Origin: Vanilla planifolia
Taxonomy: Eukaryota > Streptophyta > Magnoliopsida > Asparagales > Orchidaceae
NCBI GenBank assembly: GCA_023846275.1
Contig: CM043874.1
Location: 24,649,630-24,713,629 of the forward strand
Direction: 5' to 3'
DNA: 64,000 nt
The position numbers and the translations under genes are program-made. This document shows, piece by piece, positions 51,301 to 61,344 of the stretch. The notes under the pieces were generated by a model. It saw only the letters and a list, made by a program, of their open reading frames with translations. It was not told the origin of the DNA and ran no database searches. Each line of letters opens with the position of its first letter. Position 1 is the first letter of the stretch.

Positions 51301-54300
51301 AAATTTGTCGATATGCCTGGTTTCTTAGAATAGTCACTTAATTGTCCATATTAGTTACAAGAAGCTGAACCTCCTTGGGGCTTATTTAGAGATTGTTGCA
51401 TTTAACACCAATATAGCAACAAGTTATGTCTTTGGTGATAGATTCAATATTCCTTTTCTCAGCCATGTTATTAGCAAGAGCAGTTTTCTTAAAGGCACTG
51501 GAAAATCTCTTGATGAAATGGGTTTCTAACTTTTTGATGGAGTGAATTTAGTTGTTTTCTAGCTTTGAATACTTTTTGAGAGAAATCCTTATGAAGCTAT
51601 TACCTAATCTACAGAACAAATGTCATCCCGTCATGTCTTTCCACAAGTACCTTTAAGTTGTGCTTCTTGTTTTTTGGGATTTTTTGATGTTGAATAAATG
51701 GAGTTTTTGAACGAAATATTTTTTTGGGGATATTAGACATGGTCATATTCGTTTGGATAAAGATGACCTGTGCTTTCCAACTATTGATTCTCTAGCTTTT
51801 TGTTCTTTGAAGTTATCAACCATAAAGTTGAGTTATTTTGGTCCCACTCAAGCTTCCTCTCATTTCAGCAATTGGAAGCAAGGAAAGCTTTTTGTTTGTT
51901 TTTGGAGCAAAACATTGTGACAGACTATGAGGGCCTTTTGACATTTCATTTTGATGCTTTCAGTTGGATGTTGGCATGTTCTTCATGATCAGGAATTTTT
52001 GGTCCTTTTGTTATCACTATGAGTTGCATTAAAAATGCATCCACCATGCATTCCATTTGCAATGTACTGCATTGAAAATCCGCTGATGTTTGACATTGAG
52101 ATGAGCATTTGAATGATGATCATGAAGGTAAGCTAAATCCTTGGTATTATCTCTCTTTAGGTTGGGTGTGATGATGCTACTTGTCCATAGCTTTTTCCTC
52201 ATTCTTATTAAGTCTCCTTGTTTGACATTGATATTGTGGAGTTTTGTGTTATTGTTTGAGCATGTTGGGCTAGATGCTATTTGGTGATGTCAAATCAAGT
52301 TTCTCTTAGGCCCAATCACACTCACCATGTGAACCTTTCCATCTCCTTATTATTATCATGAAGCTTGTGTCACTTATCATCAAAATGATGAAGCTGATTT
52401 GGGTGAATTGGATAAAGCTTTTCTTGGAGCCTCATGGATTGCCTTCCCTTTTTCATTCTTCTTAGAACTAATACCTTCTTTGAAATCCCTCCATGGAAAG
52501 TGGCTTATTTGGAATTGTTTTGTTCCTTTGGAGGTCAATGTGAGGTCCTGATGCCCTATGAATGCTTTCAAGATCTTGTAAATATTGTAAATATGTGAAG
52601 AAATTTAAGAAAACTTAATTCTTACACCTTGCAAGGTCGACATGGAGTACATCTAGCTTCAAAATTACCTTAAATTCTTTCTTTTTTATCTACCAAAATA
52701 CTTTGAGAAACTTAATATTGGATATATGGGCCTCTTATCTCTTCTGACGATACATTTTTATCTTATGTACTATGTTCATTTGCTATTGTTTGATATATTT
52801 TTATCCTCTGTAGTTTGTTTGTTAACTATTGCTCTTCTTCTTATACTTGGTGTTCCTTTGTCATATTAGGAAATGGAGATGCAATTTTTCTGCACTCTCT
52901 TTTATTGTAGCAAAATGTCATTTGTGAGAATGAAAGGTGGATCTAAAAGCACTTGGAAAGGCATGAAAGGTGGATCTAAAGCACTTGAGAAGGTGTTTCA
53001 TATTCCAGATAATATTCCCTTGGCTTTACATGTTGAGTAGCCTATCTTTCCTTAACCCTTTTATGTTCCAAAAGGGCTACTGCAACTTATACGATGGCAA
53101 ACATACTTCTTTTGGGCCATTCCAACCATGATAATTGAACAATCCAATGTGATGCAAATTGTCGAATCTCTCATTTTGCCCTTTGCTTCTCTTCTTTTTG
53201 GAGACCTAAATCTTGTAGTGAGTCCTCCCATTAGTCGAGATACACCTCAATTGATTCTTGCTTTGGTTCCATCGGTTGGGGGCTCTTTCTCTTTAACCTA
53301 ACTATTGGCTCCCTGCATTGATGTTAAGGCATAAACATCTCCTAATTGGGTGGCAGAGTTTGTATAGCTCTTTATTTAGGAGCTATGGATGTCAATAACT
53401 CTTTTTGTTATCTTGTTGGGGGCTCTTTCTCTCTAGCCTAACTATTGGCTCCCTGCATTGATTTTAGGACATAAACATCTCTTAACTGGGTGGTAGAGTT
53501 CGTATAGCTCTTTATGCAGGGGTTATAGATGTCAATAACTCTTTTTGTTATTTTGGGCCAAGATAAAACTTTGTCATGAACAAGAGGGGAACAAAGTTGC
53601 TCAATGATGTTTTTTAGCAGTGCGATGGCAATTTACAGGTTTAGTACATATGTTATTGCCTCTTCACCACCATCCTCAAGGGCTTGACTTTTAGGTGGCT
53701 ATAAAGGCTACCACCTATCTCCATGTTATAGTGATCCCTGTTGAGCATTCATTATTGGCTTCTCTAGTAATTGTTGTGCCAAAAAACCATCTCAACCCCT
53801 TTGCATTTGACTTAGATAGAGGTGATCATGTATTAGTTCCATTGATGCCTTGATGATGAGTTGCATCAATTAGAATCTATCTCCTTTAAGGTCATTTTGA
53901 TGACCTTAGTGGGTTTTGTCTATGGGACATCACAAATTCTTCCTCAACCCTTGTATCTCCTTCCTATCTTGTTTTGTGGAGGATGTACATTATCAAATCC
54001 TCAAAGAAGGATTTCGGGTAGTCATAGGTAAAAGAAGAGGACACATTGTCTATAGCAAGTTGACCAACTAATGGAGTTGAGGCAGTTTCCATATGTTTAG
54101 CCCTAGTTAGTGGGTTTTATCTTCGGGACATCACAAATTTTATCTTCTTCCTATCTTGTTTTGTGGAGGATGTACATTATCAAATCCTCAAAGAAGGATT
54201 TCGGATAGTCATAGGTAAAAGAAGAGGACACATTGTCTATAGCAAGCTGACCAACTAGTGGAATTGAGGCAGTTTCCATATGTTTAGCCACAATCCAAGA

Positions 54301-57300
54301 GGATTTTGATGAGCAACTATGCACACCTTCCTAGTACCTCTTGAGACAACTCTTGAGTACCCATCTTAGGGGAGAATTCTAACATTGCATAAGAGGGAGG
54401 GAGGTGTAGTTGGAACTTAAGGGGGAGAAATAGATGAACCATAGGCCCTCTTGAGAAGTCTAGCAAGTCCCAAGCCATTATTGCAAGTATCATCAATCGT
54501 TGGTCCATGACATAAGATTGCAAGGCTCTATAGGCTGTTTCTAACAAGCTAATGAAGGAAGGGAAACTGTTGGGACTTTCTTGAGAAACTCCTCCCAACA
54601 CTAGGTAGGCATTGTACAAGGAACTCTTGGTCTTGTCAGCATTAACAAGCCAAACAATGTTTGGCCATCTACACCCTACAAGTAAGAGGCGTTAGATGGT
54701 GTCATCAATTTCATTTTTGATAGAAACCAAGTCTCCTCCCTACCCTTTACCCTCCATTGGCTGGAGAAAACAATTGTCTTCTAAGACTTGCTTGCATAAA
54801 CATCTTGTGATCACATAATCATTGACTCTATAGATCTTCTAATTTTTTAGATCCCATATGAAATGTTCTCGAGATCATGACTAGTATTGTCAACTTGGAG
54901 GTGCAACGCATTTTGCTTGACACTGAAAGATTAGCGGATGTCCTCTTTTATCATGTTATCGGGAGGTTGGGGGTGACAAAGGACCTAGTCATCCCATTTG
55001 GTGACATTTTTTTTGCTTCTTTTGGTAAATAATATGTTGTTGCACATGACAAACTTCTTGTCATGCTAGTCAACTTTTCATGCTTGTTTCTTACAATGGT
55101 TAGGCCTCAACAAGTTTTGGGCTATCCTATTGATGACTTATATCTCCTTGAAGTTTTTCATTCTTGGTGGAATTGTGACTATTTGTAGGGATTTGCTCTA
55201 GTTGTGAGGTGCTACTTGGTGGCCTGAGAGGAAGCAGAGAAGAAAGATAGGAGAATTGGGGAGAAGCTAGAGCGAGGGGAGAGTTGTGCTAGGGTCAATC
55301 ATAAGGAGAATTGTCCATTAGAACCTCTTGATCCTGGGAACCACCATAAACAAAATATAGTATAGCCTAGTTGAGTGACAATGAAGGGCCACCTGTCCTA
55401 GTTTATTGGTAAAATTTTTGGATGTTTTTTCTTGGAAATCCTCAAACTTATCTCGGATGTGTTGTGATGTTGCCAAGCATCACTTGAATAGCAAACATAT
55501 TGTCTTAGATTAGCCAAAGAAAATACCATTTAGTATTGAGAAACAATTGAAGAGGAAGTCAAGAAGCTTCTCAATGCTACCTTTTCAAGCTTCTCTATTC
55601 CTTGGATTGACTGGCCAAAATGTTGATAAAGAAGGTGAGTGGAAAATGACAAGCATATAGTCTTCACTAATCTCAAGTAAAGAATAGATAAGTGAAAAGA
55701 AGATTTTACTAACGAACTCTTAATCATTCTTTGAGCCTACTACATCGTTTTGTCTGCCTTGATTTGGGAAACCTTATTTTCCTTATCTACTGCTAAAAAA
55801 TGGTACTCTTAGTGGAGTTAGACTCTCCACTTATCGAGTTTAGATGGTATTATGGAAGGCTAGAAGTCTCTTTTTTGAGTGGTTAGACATGTGTGAAGAG
55901 ATTGAGCCTTCAAATTGGAGATCATGATGGAAAAGAGACTCCATGTGGGCATAATGCATTTTGACTATAAGCGATCCATTGAGAGGTACTTCAACATTCG
56001 CATTTGACTTTTTGCTTCTCTGGGGGCAACTTAGTTCTTCATTATTACGAGTTATCACACAAGTAGAAAGGGTTTCAAGGGCTCGCCTTAAATTGGGAGG
56101 GCTACTAAAGATAACGAGATATCGAGAACATGGAGTGGGGATTATTAAATTTGCATTAATAACAATCATTTTTTTGGATATTAATCCTAATCATGCTAGC
56201 CCACTATACATTTGTTGTTGATGCTCAATGAGAGAACAAGGCCTTAAGGCTTGTCTTCCTTATATGGGAGCCATGTCTTTATAACCAGGAATGGTCATTG
56301 AGAGCCATGCTCGAGATGTTTTCTCACCATGTGTAATCATTTTAGTAGCCCTAGGCACCTTGGTATTGTACTCAGCAATGTATACTCAACCTTTTCTTCC
56401 TTATAACATTTTTCTTAGGCTAGTCATTGCCCACTTTGGTAATGACTTGAGGAACTTTGGATTGACTTCTAATCTATAGTAAGCTACTTCAAAGCCCCTA
56501 GTTAATCCAAGTGAAACTTTGACACCCCTAGCAAATAAAGTGTCAATATATGATACTTGTTGGAATATGCATTTGCTTCGTTTGTGCATTTCCTCTTATA
56601 TCAGCTATTGCCTGTCTTTGGGAATAATTTAAGGAAACTTGGGTTGGCTTTTTGTGGTTTACAGTAGCCTCCTTCAAAGCATTGGGCATCTTGTATGCAG
56701 TCCTAATGCCTCTTGGCATGGGTATGTTTATCTCAAAGCTTAGGAAAATCCAGGCAATGTATTGGTAGACGCCCAATCACCAATGATATTTGTCAAGATA
56801 AGCTTAATGTCCTCTTCCTTGGTGCAATTTCCTTTGTCAAAACACTTCCCTCCACTGCAACTCAATGAACTTCGGTTCAGTTACTCATTACTTGCAATAA
56901 GTATGAACAATGTTTTAGCAATCATAGGCAAACTGTGTGGATACTTGAAAAGATATGAGCAAACCTTTTTTTTTTATCCCCTTGGATCATCTTTTATCTC
57001 TCTTGGGAATTTCTTGAGGAACTTCAGGTTGAGTTACTTATGGCCTAATGTTACTTATGCTCAAAATCTGGCAGCCCACGGCAAACTATGTATTGTTTCC
57101 TTCAAGATAAGCTCAACATCTTTTTCTTTAGTACAATGCATCTTAGATTGGTCCTCTTCCTTGGTAATGACTAAAGAAACTTTGGATTGACTTTCTCATG
57201 ACCTACGAGAGCCTATGTTGAAAGCCACGGTAGCCCCAAACAAACTATGTACAATTCCTAGAATTGGTTTGATAATTTTAAGAGATTTAAAGTTGATAAA

Positions 57301-58777
57301 AATGGCACCCAACAACTTGATATTTTTCCTAATATAAATTCTAAGATTTTTGGGAAATATTCTATATCTTGTTCCTACGGTGTTTTGGGAAATTATTTGA
57401 AGAGGTTCAAGGTTTTTGTGGTGTTCACAGCAACATAAATTGACACTTGAGTTAATCCCGGACGCTTGTGGTCAATTTGCCATTTCCATTATGATAATTT
57501 TTTTGGCTTAAGGATGTTTTGTCAAATTGATCCCTAAGAGATAATTTTGTAATTTTTATGCCTAGGAAGAGATAAGTCTACCATTTAAGTTCATTGGCAT
57601 CAAGAATGCTCGTCTCATCTAGCAGGCAGCTAGGTTGGTTATATGGTTTTAATCAAGGGTTGTTTAATAACTTGGCCCACTCAAATAATTTAGGCAGTCA
57701 CTCTCTCTTAAATTTGCTATTAGATGCAAGCAGGCTGAATTTTTTTTATCTTATTTTATGTTACCATGATGCTTGTTGAATTTTGGTAATTTGTTTCCCA
57801 CTTCAAATAGATAAAGAACCTCCTGTTTTGAAGAATTGACGGCCTACAAAATTATTAAAATCTGAACCTTAATATTTTCCACAATTAGTTCTAAGAACTA
57901 CCAAGGATTCAGTTAATACAACTTGTTATATTACATTATCAGCTTGCCAAAGTATGTTTTAGTTACATATTTGTCTATGTCTTTTTGCAGCATTTATGTT
58001 ATTGATTTAGGTTCTGTTCATGGTACATTTGTTGCCAACGAGAGACTAACCAAAGACAACCCAGTGGAGCTTGAAGTTGGACAGTCTCTGAGATTCGCTG
58101 CTTCAACGAGAACTTATATCCTGAGAAAGAACACTGCTGCCCTTTTTCCCACGCAGGCAGCTCCTGCAGAGATTAGTCTGCCCTCTCCTCCAGATCCTTT
58201 AGATGAGGATGCTGTGGTTGCTTATAATACTATTCTAAACCGCTATGGTGTGGCAAAATCGGATCTTCTGTCCAAAGCCCAAGGTGTATTGACTAAAACT
58301 CGTGATAATCCTCCCTCACCAAGGCCTTCAAAAAGAATTAGAAAAGCAAGGGTTGCATTCAGGGATCAAATTGGGGGCAACTTAGTTGAATTGGTGGGGA
58401 TATCAGATGGTGCAGATGTTGAAACTGAACCTGGTCCCATTGGCTTAAAGGAAGGTAGTTTGGTTGGAAAATACGAATCTCTTGTGCAGGTCACGGTTAT
58501 TCCAAAGGGAAAGGAACAACCTTCCCCAAGGGAGTATAACATATCCCCAAAGGGTGTCACGGACAAGTTACAGCAGCTTTTTAACAAAGTCAAGAACACA
58601 TCGAAAGGTGGGATTTATGATGACATCTATGGCGAATCGTTCTCTGGTAAGGTAGGTTCATCTTGGGCATTCAAAAATGATGAGAAAGAAGGAAGCATCA
58701 ACACAACTGAAAAGATTTATAGTGGAAAACCTAATGATAGCACAGCCGAAGATAGTGATGATCTATTTGGAGACTAG
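32940..58777 (+). CDS. NIPP1-like FHA-domain nuclear inhibitor of PP1 (two exons)
   Basis: The coding sequence joins 32,940-33,388 to 57,991-58,777 and gives 411 residues plus TAG. NIPP1 is a nuclear scaffold and inhibitor of protein phosphatase 1 that binds phosphoproteins, including splicing factors, through its FHA domain. What is visible: a low-complexity Ser/Ala/Gln-rich N-terminus (1-80); [10 protein letters not shown] (83-92), a conserved lead-in; the FHA domain at about 96-195 with GR 121-122, SRQH 137-140 and HGTF 160-163; a basic stretch (261-270) running into RVAF (270-273), an RVxF-type PP1-docking motif; and an acidic end (DSDDLFGD). The start is the first ATG after the in-frame TGA at 32,898 and has G at -3. 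Identification of family is firm; phosphatase inhibition in this plant is inferred from the animal protein. Confidence 0.93.
33389..37704. other. intron segment, nothing recognised
   Basis: Apart from short A/T runs I see no repeat pair, transposon protein or exon-like sequence. A 107-codon minus-strand frame at 33,852-34,175 and a 74-codon plus frame at 37,137-37,361 match nothing I know and have AT-rich random-looking composition. Confidence 0.5.
37705..37835. repeat. 44-bp minisatellite, three copies
   Basis: Three adjacent copies start at 37,705 (43 bp), 37,748 (44 bp) and 37,792 (44 bp). Each contains CTTTATGGGAA and ends AAAGAAGAGAAAGGCAT. The copies differ by only a few bases, so the expansion is younger than most of the surrounding sequence. 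Confidence 0.93.
38251..39749. mobile_element. possible non-autonomous hAT-like DNA transposon
   Basis: The left end begins TAGGGTTGAGCAA with AACCAAACTGAA soon after. The right end, read inward on the other strand, begins TAGGGCTAGAAAAA with AAACCAAACTAAAC soon after. Short imperfect terminal inverted repeats followed by AACC-rich subterminal text are common in plant hAT-like non-autonomous elements. I found no transposase and no clear 8-bp target duplication, so the call is tentative. Confidence 0.35.
40435..40991. repeat. 285-bp direct tandem duplication
   Basis: Copy 1 (40,435-40,719) and copy 2 (40,720 to about 40,991) both begin GGAATTCC and share GTGGTTTAGGTTTATGTTTC, TTGGTAATTTTATGAGATTT and TTTGATTGGGCAAGGTATAT in order. 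They differ at scattered sites and by small gaps. The copies abut exactly. No protein similarity is seen. The 77-codon minus frame overlapping the second copy is not conserved in the first. Confidence 0.85.
40992..46160. other. intron segment, mostly unrecognised
   Basis: This holds the 21-bp triplicate at 42,795 and a run of T at about 43,133-43,150. Otherwise there is no recognisable gene. Several open frames of 60-80 codons lack similarity to any family I know. The DNA from about 45.3 to 46.1 kb is less AT-rich and may belong to the retroelement whose possible primer site lies at 46.93 kb. Confidence 0.4.
42795..42856. repeat. 21-bp tandem repeat, three copies
   Basis: AAAGAAAATAACAATTTTT is repeated three times with a period of 21 (42,795, 42,816, 42,837). 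The copies are identical, with the last one cut one T short. Confidence 0.95.
46170..46780. other. GC-rich island inside the intron
   Basis: Base composition shifts abruptly to G-rich on the plus strand, then returns to AT-rich. Overlapping open frames run on both strands (for example 109 codons, minus, 46,553-46,224, rich in Pro, His and Thr). None resembles a known protein. Because a possible primer binding site lies just to the right on the minus strand, this may be the leader or gag start of a minus-strand retroelement. Confidence 0.4.
46928..46943 (-). other. possible tRNA-iMet primer binding site of a minus-strand LTR element
   Basis: On the minus strand the bases read TGGTGTCAAAGCAGCC. 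The usual plant LTR element primer site complementary to initiator tRNA-Met begins TGGTATCAGAGC, so 10 of 12 positions agree. An LTR would then lie at about 46,950-47,450, and the text there has an LTR-like character, but no second LTR was found. Confidence 0.3.
47640..48300 (-). pseudogene. gypsy reverse transcriptase and RNase H start, remnant
   Basis: A 104-codon piece (48,251-47,937) contains [20 protein letters not shown], the RT catalytic centre with both aspartates kept. In another frame at about 47,995-47,945 is [15 protein letters not shown], the connection motif. The distance between them (about 60 codons) is shorter than the roughly 100 usual in such elements, so a deletion lies between. 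Further down, [19 protein letters not shown] text marks the start of RNase H, followed by loss of similarity near 47,650. Confidence 0.8.
49560..50140 (-). pseudogene. gypsy protease region remnant
   Basis: On the minus strand GHIDHNKPL lies at about 49,960, which in this lineage precedes the protease active site. Next comes a 62-codon piece (49,919-49,731) ending [12 protein letters not shown], and then [20 protein letters not shown], with AWL following (about 49,727-49,640). The usual V-D-x-G-S active-site block is not seen after NKPL, so the enzyme is inactive. The next lower part (49,407-49,165) is the poorly conserved spacer before RT. Confidence 0.65.
50201..53275. other. intron segment, probable gag region of the antisense gypsy element
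   Basis: There is no clear motif. The minus strand has scattered weak gag-like text (for example around 51.4-51.6 kb) in the position expected for gag of the neighbouring gypsy pol. A near-duplicate of 33 bp period occurs at 52,931-52,995 (TGAAAGGTGGATCTAAA twice). No host exon is seen. Confidence 0.35.
53276..53555. repeat. 140-bp direct tandem duplication
   Basis: Copies start at 53,276 and 53,416, each with TTGGGGGCTCTTTCTCT, then CTAACTATTGGCTCCCTGCA and ending CAATAACTCTTTTTGTTAT. The copies are highly similar, with about a dozen scattered differences. They contain no obvious coding similarity. Confidence 0.93.
53906..54289. repeat. 201-bp direct tandem duplication
   Basis: Copies start at 53,906 and 54,107. 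They share long identical runs, including CTTCCTATCTTGTTTTGTGG and the AAAGAAGAGGACACATTGTC region, and end at CATATGTTTAGCC. Copy 2 has an internal gap of roughly 20 bp after CACAAATT. High identity marks a fairly recent event. Confidence 0.93.
54290..56429. other. intron segment, unrecognised
   Basis: Two minus-strand open frames of 100 and 109 codons (54,619-54,317 and 56,169-55,840) have ordinary amino-acid composition but resemble no family I know. They lie upstream of the antisense gypsy pol on the same strand and could be decayed leader or accessory ORFs of it. I see no host exon. Confidence 0.35.
56430..57430. repeat. degenerate tandem array, unit about 155-190 bp
   Basis: Related blocks recur: GGTAATGACTTGAGGAACTT (56,436), GGGAATAATTTAAGGAAACT (56,620), GGGAATTTCTTGAGGAACTT (57,004), GGTAATGACTAAAGAAACTT (57,162) and a weaker one near 57,388. 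Between them a second block recurs: GGCAATGTATTGG (56,753), GGCAAACTGTGTGG (56,928), GGCAAACTATGTATTG (57,081) and ACAAACTATGTACAATT (57,240). CAAGATAAGCT occurs at 56,794 and 57,103. Units are well diverged and of uneven length. Confidence 0.7.
57991..58777 (+). CDS. NIPP1-like gene, coding exon 2
   Basis: This exon encodes the last base of codon 150 and residues 151-411. It carries the second half of the FHA domain ([13 protein letters not shown], then [14 protein letters not shown]), the basic and RVAF stretch and the acidic C-terminus. A longer frame is open to the left from 57,923, but its extra N-terminal residues lie in intron sequence and do not belong to the family. The acceptor CAG at 57,988-57,990 is preceded by a pyrimidine tract. 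Confidence 0.92.
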
Positions 58778-59565
58778 CGGATATGGCATATTATATTCGA
58801 AGGAGTGTTCTTTGGTTATTCATGTCAAATGATGGATCCTTTTTGGTTCAACTGGTAATATTCTCATTGTGTATAATGGGATCATCTTATCATTCCATAA
58901 GATTGTTTCCTGTGGTGTTCTACAAATTTAGTGTTGGTGAGATTGCATTAATTCTATTGTTCAGCCTTTCTTCTCACCTCACGCCTTGATATTTTTAGTG
59001 CTCATAACATTATCTGTCATTGTGCTGCTTATGTCTCAATTTTGTCCTATTAATTCTTCTCTATTAATTTAGTCTATTTTATTTCTGTCCATGACTGAAA
59101 ATACCCTTGTCTTATTGGAAAGCATGTTTTTTTGTTGAAATCTGTACATTTAATATGTTTTTTGTTGAAAAGCTCAGTGGTGAAGATTGCCCCCAAAACG
59201 TTTGCAATAATGCCATGTGACTTCATCATCTTTTATTGTTAGTGTTAGCATTGCCAAATGATCATGTTGATATTCTATAGGATTTCAATGTTCTAGTTTG
59301 TGATAACATTATGTATATCATAGGGTATATTTCTCAAAGTTTTTGTAGACTATGAAAATGCATATAATGGAGCATATATGCTTTGGAATTTAATGTTATT
59401 ATTTCTAATGTTATTAAAAACAAGTTTAAGGGAGCAATCATTTGCATAAGTACTTCAAGGGTATTCTTTTTAGTTTTTGTAGACGTGAAGGCTCTTTGGT
59501 CTTATCTAATTGCTTGTTTGTGGATACTTTTATAGATAAATTTAAGACAAGTGTTTGGTCTTAGA
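58778..59565. other. 3' flank of the NIPP1-like gene
   Basis: This presumably starts with the 3' untranslated region. There is no canonical AATAAA within the first few hundred bases, so the poly(A) site cannot be placed. The 68-codon frame just after the stop (58,783-58,989) resembles nothing. No other gene is seen before the copia element. Confidence 0.4.
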
Positions 59566-60019
59566 TGTTTGTGTTAGCAAATTTTAAGTAATTGTTAGTA
59601 TATTTTAAATATTTATTAACACATTTTAAATATTTGTTAGTATATTTGAAGTGTTTATTAGCACTTTTTATGTGTTTAAATGTTTAAATAATTTTAAATT
59701 ATAAATTGATAGTTATCGTATAGATTAGATACAAATTTTAGAATTAGAAGCAAATATTCGAGAGATTATTTGTTTATAAAATGATGTAATTATTGCTTTA
59801 TTATTATGCATGAATAAAATTAAATTCTATTGTTTTTGTCTTCACGTACGTTAGGGTTTTTGTTGCGATTTTCTAATTTCTCCCAAATACTTTCGAATGC
59901 AAGTTTGTTATTTGTAGAAACGAGAAGCGACACAATGTTCGGTAGTGTGTTTGCAAAAAGCATAAACAGTGTTTAGAAGTGTGTTTTTATTTAAAATGTT
60001 CGGAATTGTGTAACAAACC

Positions 60020-60905
60020 ATTCCCAGATTGACTATTGACAATTATGATAATTGGTGCACTCAATTTAAAGCCATTCTTAGCTCGCAAGACTTTTGGGAG
60101 ATTGTTATCGATGGCTTTGAAGAATCAAATGCTATTGAAGCGAAGAGGAAATTATTAAAAGAAAATAAAAAAAAAACAAAAATGCATTGTTCTTGATATA
60201 TCAAGTGTTTGACAAAGTTACTTTTTAGAAAGTTGCAGAAGCGACTACAAGCAGAAAAGTTTAAAATAAACTCAACATAATCTTCAAAGGTGTCGAACAT
60301 ATGAAGCGTGTACGCCTTCAAAACTTTAGAAGTAATTTTTAGTAGTCAAAGATGAATGAAAAATAAGACTGTCTTTTATTATGTCTCATGATTAATTTCT
60401 ATTGTGAACTTAATGAAGAGAAATGTAGAACAGATTTATGTACGTGTGATCGACAAGGTACTTTGTTCTTTAACTTCTAGTTTGAGCATGTGGTAACAGC
60501 AATTGAAGAATCTAAAGATCTAGATAGATTATCTATTGAAAGGCTAATAGGTTCCTTACAAATGCACGAGCTACAACTAAAGAAAAGGGCTAAAGTTGCA
60601 TTTATTGATTAAACATTAGAATCAAAACTGAATTTAAAAGAAGGCAATACCGTAAAACATAAGAATTCAAGTTCAAGTGGAGGAGAACAAGGTTCATATT
60701 GAGGACATTGAAGAGTTCGTTTCCAAAACAAATCTTAACAGAAAATTAATCAACCTTACCCTCAACACGAACATGGAAGGAATAGTGCTTCTAAAGGTCG
60801 AGGACAAGGAAGAAATGTTGAATGTTGCAATTGTCATAAGTTTGGTCATTATGCTTCTGATTGTTGGCATAAGAATAATCGATCAAATTATACTGAAACA
60901 TCATA
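60020..60905 (+). pseudogene. copia gag remnant with intact CCHC knuckle
   Basis: Gag starts with IPRLTIDNYDNWCTQFKA at about 60,020-60,075, a hallmark of plant copia gag, followed by LSSQDFWEIVIDGFEESNA. It continues through several frames (IEESKDLDRLSIE-like text at about 60,500-60,545) to a zinc knuckle at 60,823-60,864 reading CCNCHKFGHYASDC, with all four metal ligands kept. That knuckle is in a different frame from the 84-codon open piece (60,677-60,931) that covers it, so a frameshift lies upstream. Confidence 0.8.
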
Positions 60906-60935
60906 AGAGAGTCAATATCGTTATTAGTTGAAAAA

Positions 60936-61325
60936 GTGGGTGACAAAAGAGAAGATGTATGGTTTCTTGACTCAGGAGCAAACGATCATATGTGTGGAAA
61001 AATACATCTATTTGACACGATTGAAAATATGCAAGCAAGTGTAAGTCTTGGAGACTCGTCAAATTTGAAAGTTGAATGTAAAGATAACATAAAACTTTAC
61101 AAAGAGAATGAGTTTTTAATTATTATTTCAGATGCATATTTTATTCCTGATATGAAAAGTATTATTCTAAGCCTTGGGCAATTGATTGAGAAAGGATATA
61201 TTACACATATGGAGAATGGTTTTCTTCTTTTACAAGATTCAAAAGGAAGGAATATTACTAAAGTGAAGATGTTTGCAAGTCATATGTTTTCTCTTCAATT
61301 AAAGTCAACAAGTGAAGCTTGTTAA
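60936..61325 (+). pseudogene. copia protease fragment, open for 129 codons
   Basis: The piece contains DVWFLDSGANDHMCG, where DSGA is the aspartic protease active site and is intact, then VSLGDSSNLKVE and the IPDMKSIILSLGQLIEKGY block, which leads towards the gag-pre-integrase domain. It is the best preserved part of the element. Frameshift from gag and the stop after residue 129 (TSEAC) make expression as part of a polyprotein impossible. Confidence 0.85.
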
Positions 61326-61344
61326 TTTGGACATCTTTCAAGTG

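Larger units (their letters stand above)
33389..57990 (+). other. 24.6-kb intron of the NIPP1-like gene
   Basis: This GT...AG intron is 24,602 bp long and in phase 2. The 3' end has a T-rich tract, TTTGTCTATGTCTTTTTGCAG. Splicing rebuilds an AGC serine codon (residue 150) and an uninterrupted FHA fold, which is the proof of the join. The intron contains repeats and antisense retrotransposon pieces listed separately. No open frame within it resembles a further host exon. Confidence 0.88.

Noticed and set aside
56762-57190. 142-codon plus-strand frame, the longest in the intron
   Set aside because: It coincides with the degenerate tandem array, and repeat units do not conserve the frame. No family similarity; not a host exon.
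57923-57990. Alternative start for exon 2 as a separate gene of 284 residues
   Set aside because: The N-terminal part is intron sequence ending in a splice acceptor. A protein starting there would have half an FHA domain, while joining with exon 1 gives the full family architecture.
58366-58655. Additional frames within NIPP1-like exon 2
   Set aside because: They are other-frame readings of a well-identified coding exon.
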